A stretch of 8,006 nucleotides of DNA from Solirubrobacteraceae bacterium (GTDB taxonomy: Bacteria; Actinomycetota; Thermoleophilia; Solirubrobacterales; Solirubrobacteraceae). The notes beneath the pieces are model-generated. The model did no database searches. It saw only the letters and a list, made by a program, of their open reading frames with translations, and was not told where the DNA came from. A program made the position numbers and the translations under genes. Shown in pieces: positions 6,245 through 8,006 of the stretch; within the stretch, counting starts at the first letter, position 1; the number at the start of each line of letters is the position of its first letter. The DNA is taken from the NCBI GenBank assembly GCA_030149625.1, contig JASLHP010000048.1:1-8006 (forward strand), in the 5' to 3' direction.

Positions 6245-6468
6245 GCCAGACGCCTGCCGTCTCAGGCAAGCAACTCGTCAAGATCCTCGAAGGCCAAGGC
6301 TGGTACGTCAAGCGCGTCCGTGGCAGCCACCACGTCCTGCGCCACCCCACCGTTCCGGATGCAATCCCGGTGCCGGTCCACGGCAATCAGCCGATCAAGA
6401 GGGGCACGCTTGGCAGCATCCTGCGCACGGCCGGGATCAGCCGAGAGGAGTTCAATCGGCTGGTCTGA
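6241..6468 (+). CDS. hicA: HicA-family mRNA interferase toxin
   Basis: The 75-residue protein has a double-stranded-RNA-binding-like fold that in this family cleaves mRNA and stops translation. Visible marks are SGKQLVKILEGQGWYVKRVRGSHHVLRHP, with the GSHH motif at 28-31 holding the expected catalytic His30. Then come VPVHGNQPIKRGTLGSILRTAGIS and a C-terminal EEFNRLV, all typical. The start is GTG 6241 overlapping the hicB stop. Nothing is missing, so the toxin is probably active when HicB is absent. It ends 37 bp before the convergent secreted-protein gene. Confidence 0.94.
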   Translation: MSQTPAVSGKQLVKILEGQGWYVKRVRGSHHVLRHPTVPDAIPVPVHGNQPIKRGTLGSILRTAGISREEFNRLV

Positions 6469-6472
6469 ACTC

Positions 6473-6491
6473 GGGCCTAGCCATCCGGCCC
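6473..6491. terminator. Weak inverted repeat between convergent genes
   Basis: GGGCC (6473-6477) and GGCCC (6487-6491) can form a 5-bp GC stem with a 9-nt loop between the ends of hicA and the convergent secreted-protein gene. There is no T-run; the position is the main support. Confidence 0.3.
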
Positions 6492-6505
6492 TCGAGGAGA
6501 GGCAA

Positions 6506-7312
6506 CTATACGACCCGATGATGGCGTATGGAGATGGTCAGGCATTCCTTCTTCGCTTCGTATCCGGTGGTACCGCCACCACTCGCGGCGCAGACATGCC
6601 AGGTGCCGGGGCCAAGAAGCGAGAGGCGGAACACCCTCTCGTACGCGAGGGCACCGCCACGAGTCGCGATCTGGACACGGAAGCGGCGTCCGCGCTTGGA
6701 GAACACGATGGAGCCACCTGGCGCTTCGCTCTGTGCGTGCAGGATGTTCTCGCTGTAGTAGAGGCCGAGAAGGTTTTTCGCTGTGACTGTTGTGAAGGAG
6801 AAGTCCTGGGTGACCTGCCCGGCCGTACCAATCCAGGTGACCGAGCCGGAATAACTCGTTGCTGGCTGCAACGGTGGCGGCACCATCCAAGCGCGTTCCG
6901 GGAAGTAACCAGGATGACCGGCGGCTGCCGCGGCGGCGCTGTCGACCATCTTCACGTTCGGGACCGTAGCGCCAGAGGATGTCTGCAACGACCACGCACC
7001 AGCGTGAACGACCCCAAGTCCCAGGATGTACAGGATCGGCTGCGGCCCGGTCGGCTGGCCTTGCCTGATATCCACGAACTGCTGGGGCGCGTAAGGACCC
7101 TCTCCGACTGCGTCGATCTCATACGGAACATTCCGGGGGCCTTCGTCTCCTAGGTAGGCGTATGTCTCAGGCGATTCGGGCATCGGCCGTTCATCGCCGA
7201 GCCCCATGCAGGACTCGCCTCCCACGTAGACATCGCCGGCTGCCTGCACCAGTGGGTCGTACTCAACGCCCTGGTGAAGCGGCGCCGCGTCCCCACGGAG
7301 AGACATCGGCAC
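6506..7312 (-). CDS. Secreted CAP/SCP-like protein, C-terminal part after a frameshift
   Basis: This frame continues the protein whose N-terminus lies at 7263-7589. As an isolated frame it is open from GTG 7312, but its first real homologous residues are DAAPLHQGVEYDP. It holds the rest of the CAP-like domain (GESCMGLGDERPMP, then YAYLGDEGPRNVPYEI). Next comes PYAPQQFVDIRQGQPTGPQP, matching the downstream region of actinobacterial CAP-domain extracellular proteins as I know them. A beta-rich Ig/fibronectin-like segment (SYSGSVTWIGTAGQVTQDFSF) and a last beta domain (GTWHVCAASGGG to ECLTISIR) follow. The protein would be exported and act outside the cell; its substrate is unknown. It ends with TAG at 6506, convergent with hicA. 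Without frame correction it lacks a signal peptide and is probably not functional. Confidence 0.7.
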   Translation of the reverse strand: MPMSLRGDAAPLHQGVEYDPLVQAAGDVYVGGESCMGLGDERPMPESPETYAYLGDEGPRNVPYEIDAVGEGPYAPQQFVDIRQGQPTGPQPILYILGLGVVHAGAWSLQTSSGATVPNVKMVDSAAAAAAGHPGYFPERAWMVPPPLQPATSYSGSVTWIGTAGQVTQDFSFTTVTAKNLLGLYYSENILHAQSEAPGGSIVFSKRGRRFRVQIATRGGALAYERVFRLSLLGPGTWHVCAASGGGTTGYEAKKECLTISIRHHRVV

Positions 7313-7589
7313 CCCACTCCTCGCCGCCAGTCATGATGCGTCCAGTCTCCCCCGCGGACGGACCGGTGTCCTCGTTTGGACACCAGGCGCTTGCGAAGGC
7401 TTGGTCGACAGATGTGATCGGCGGGATGCCGTTCGCTGCTCGCTGCTCGTTGAGGACCGTGATCGCAGCGGCGCCCTGCAGGGGCTCGACGTTACCGGCA
7501 CTCGCAACCGCGGGAGGGACGGATACAAGAAGCACGCAGGACAGAACAGCGGCCCACAACAGCCGCCGCGTGCTATGGGCGGCGCTCAC
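7263..7589 (-). CDS. Secreted CAP/SCP-like protein, N-terminal part with signal peptide
   Basis: From GTG 7589 the frame gives STRRLLWAAVLSCVLLVSV and a cleavage-like AVASAG near residues 27-32, a standard Sec signal peptide. The first CAP-domain helix AAITVLNEQRAANGIPPIT comes next, then a stretch ending EEWGADVSPW. The frame then leaves the family pattern (GRGAASPGR, stop at 7263). Dropping one G from the GGGG run complementary to 7291-7294 turns this into SPWDAAPLHQGVEYDP and joins it to the downstream part. The region between helix 1 and EEWG is shorter than I expect for this family, and the usual early His of the CAP cavity is not evident, so decay may go beyond one base. TTG 7649 would be an alternative, less likely, start. 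Confidence 0.68.
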   Translation of the reverse strand: MSAAHSTRRLLWAAVLSCVLLVSVPPAVASAGNVEPLQGAAAITVLNEQRAANGIPPITSVDQAFASAWCPNEDTGPSAGETGRIMTGGEEWGADVSPWGRGAASPGR

Positions 7590-7715
7590 AGGCAATCGGT
7601 CACCAGCAGGCGAAGCCGTGGAGCACACACGGCGCAATCTAATCAGCAATTGAGGCCATCAACTCAAGTCAGCGCCACCGGCTCGCCTCGCACAGGATTC
7701 TGTCCGAAACCCTTT

Positions 7716-7760
7716 ATATGTTCTAGGCACGTTTCAGAATTGATTTGTTGAGATCGACAT
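7716..7760. other. attR: attR: right recombination site of the element
   Basis: The core GAATTGATTTGT is at 7737-7748. To the left lies the second attP arm, ATATGTTCTAGGCAC (7716-7730). It is an inverted copy, 13 of 15 matches, of the arm GTGCCTAGCACGTAT at 3416-3430. To the right lies host DNA with the stranded efp start. Symmetry of the rebuilt attP places the crossover near the AA at 7738-7739. Confidence 0.82.
7734..7760 (-). pseudogene. Stranded native 5' end of efp (8 codons then stop)
   Basis: On the minus strand ATG at 7760 reads M-S-I-S-T-N-Q-F and then TGA at 7736-7734. The codons for TNQF are the att core and are identical to codons 4-7 of the present efp. The stop comes from element DNA. 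Fused to the host side of attL it gives MSISTNQFKNGNHIEVEG, the form expected of a native EF-P. A weak AGGG lies 3 nt before the ATG, and a -10-like TACGAT lies 11 nt upstream. The fragment itself can have no EF-P function. Confidence 0.85.
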
Positions 7761-7860
7761 TTTCCCTGCAAATCGTAACTTTTTGTGCGACCTTGGATCG
7801 GACGAGGTGACCCGTCTACCTTCGACGAGGACACCGTAAGTGCCGTGCCGGGGCCTGGCT
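7761..7860 (-). promoter_or_regulatory. Probable native efp promoter region, now separated from efp
   Basis: This host DNA lies directly upstream of the stranded efp start. The only box I can suggest is TACGAT (minus strand of 7772-7777), within an AT-rich patch unusual for this window; no clear -35 box is visible. It points left into the element, toward the secreted-protein gene. Confidence 0.4.
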
Positions 7861-7913
7861 TCGTAAGGCCAATCAGCGAGCTTAGCCTAGCCAATGTGGT
7901 TGCCCGTTCTGAG

Positions 7914-7931
7914 CCGCGGTAAGAACCGTGG
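7914..7931. other. Short hairpin in host intergenic DNA
   Basis: CCGCGGT (7914-7920), loop AAGA, ACCGTGG (7925-7931): seven pairs including one G-T wobble. It could be a terminator for a gene to the right on the minus strand or a regulatory site. No T-run follows. The remaining bases from 7861 to the window edge show no other feature I can support. Confidence 0.3.
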
Positions 7932-7975
7932 TCGCTCTGCTCAAGCCGTCGCACCGGCGACGTACGCTTCGCCGC

Positions 7976-8006
7976 ATGCCCGCCCCTAAAGTTGGCCATC
8001 CTCTGC
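7976..8006 (+). CDS. Possible first codons of a rightward host gene
   Basis: ATG 7976 reads MPAPKVGHPL to the window edge. A -10-like TACGCT lies 7 nt before it, a spacing typical of leaderless actinobacterial genes. Only ten codons are visible and no family can be recognised, so this is a tentative call. Confidence 0.2.
   Translation, partial: MPAPKVGHPL

Larger units (their letters stand above)
3406..7748. mobile_element. Integrated serine-recombinase element inserted in the 5' end of efp
   Basis: The element is bounded by the direct repeat GAATTGATTTGT at 3406-3417 and 7737-7748, a unit of 4331 bp. Its cargo is a large serine recombinase beside the left end, a ribbon-helix-helix protein, hicBA and a damaged secreted protein gene. 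The decisive evidence is that removing the unit joins the remnant encoding MSISTNQF at the right end to KNGNHIEVEG of efp at the left end, restoring a typical EF-P N-terminus without an indel. The element carries no obvious replication, conjugation or capsid genes, so it is best described as a small integrative element or genomic islet. Whether it still excises is unknown. The recombinase looks intact and both att sites look complete. Confidence 0.88.

Noticed and set aside
7005..7023. A third partial copy of the repeat (GTGAACGACCCCAAGTCCC, 15 of 19 matches to copy A).
   Set aside because: It lies inside the well-matched coding part of the CAP-like gene and lacks the second conserved block, so chance is more likely.
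7664..7999. A minus-strand open frame of 111 codons over attR and the host upstream region.
   Set aside because: It crosses the element junction in a different frame from the efp remnant and has no recognisable features, so it is a by-product of high GC.
7650..8006. Searched the element end and host spacer for a tRNA that might be the true attachment gene.
   Set aside because: No cloverleaf arms or T-loop motif are visible, and the efp reconstruction explains the integration site fully.
1..8006. Looked for CRISPR arrays, insertion-sequence transposases, phage structural genes and conjugation genes.
   Set aside because: No regularly spaced repeats and no reading frames with those motifs were found.

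Overview
The window is high-GC bacterial DNA. The likely source is a deep-branching actinobacterium, for example Thermoleophilia such as Solirubrobacterales; this rests on GC-rich codon use and the gene order efp-nusB-xseB-ispA-dxs, not on any database search. It falls into three parts.

(1) Positions 1-3426, minus strand: a tightly packed housekeeping operon read right to left. It holds efp (elongation factor P), nusB, an xseB-like gene, a short-chain polyprenyl diphosphate synthase (ispA type) and dxs, which runs off the left edge. Three of the four junctions touch or overlap. ispA and dxs work together in isoprenoid supply, efp acts in translation and nusB in transcription antitermination.

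(2) Positions about 3406-7748: a compact integrated element of about 4.3 kb that I believe is inserted inside the first codons of efp. Its left end carries a large serine recombinase (+ strand), pointing away from efp. It also carries a ribbon-helix-helix protein with an unrecognised Trp-rich C-terminal domain (- strand), a hicB-hicA toxin-antitoxin pair (+ strand) and a secreted CAP/SCP-like protein gene broken by a one-base frameshift (- strand). Both ends carry the same 12-bp core, GAATTGATTTGT (3406-3417 and 7737-7748). Beyond the right core, the minus strand reads ATG-TCG-ATC-TCA-ACA-AAT-CAA-TTC and then a stop, which encodes MSISTNQF. This is the missing native N-terminus of EF-P. Joined across the core to the efp body it gives MSISTNQFKNG, the usual EF-P start. 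The present efp instead begins with GTG-CTA-GGC supplied by the element (MLGTNQFKNG). The insertion therefore splits efp but repairs its 5' end, giving the whole operon a new start codon and a new upstream region. The native efp start and promoter region is left facing the element's secreted-protein gene.

(3) Positions 7749-8006: host DNA that was originally upstream of efp. It holds the remnant efp start, a probable native promoter region, one hairpin and possibly the first codons of a rightward gene at the window edge.

The main discovery is this element-host junction: reciprocal att sites, a recombinase beside one of them, an attP that can be rebuilt with 15-bp inverted arms, and exchange of promoter and start codon at an important translation-factor gene.
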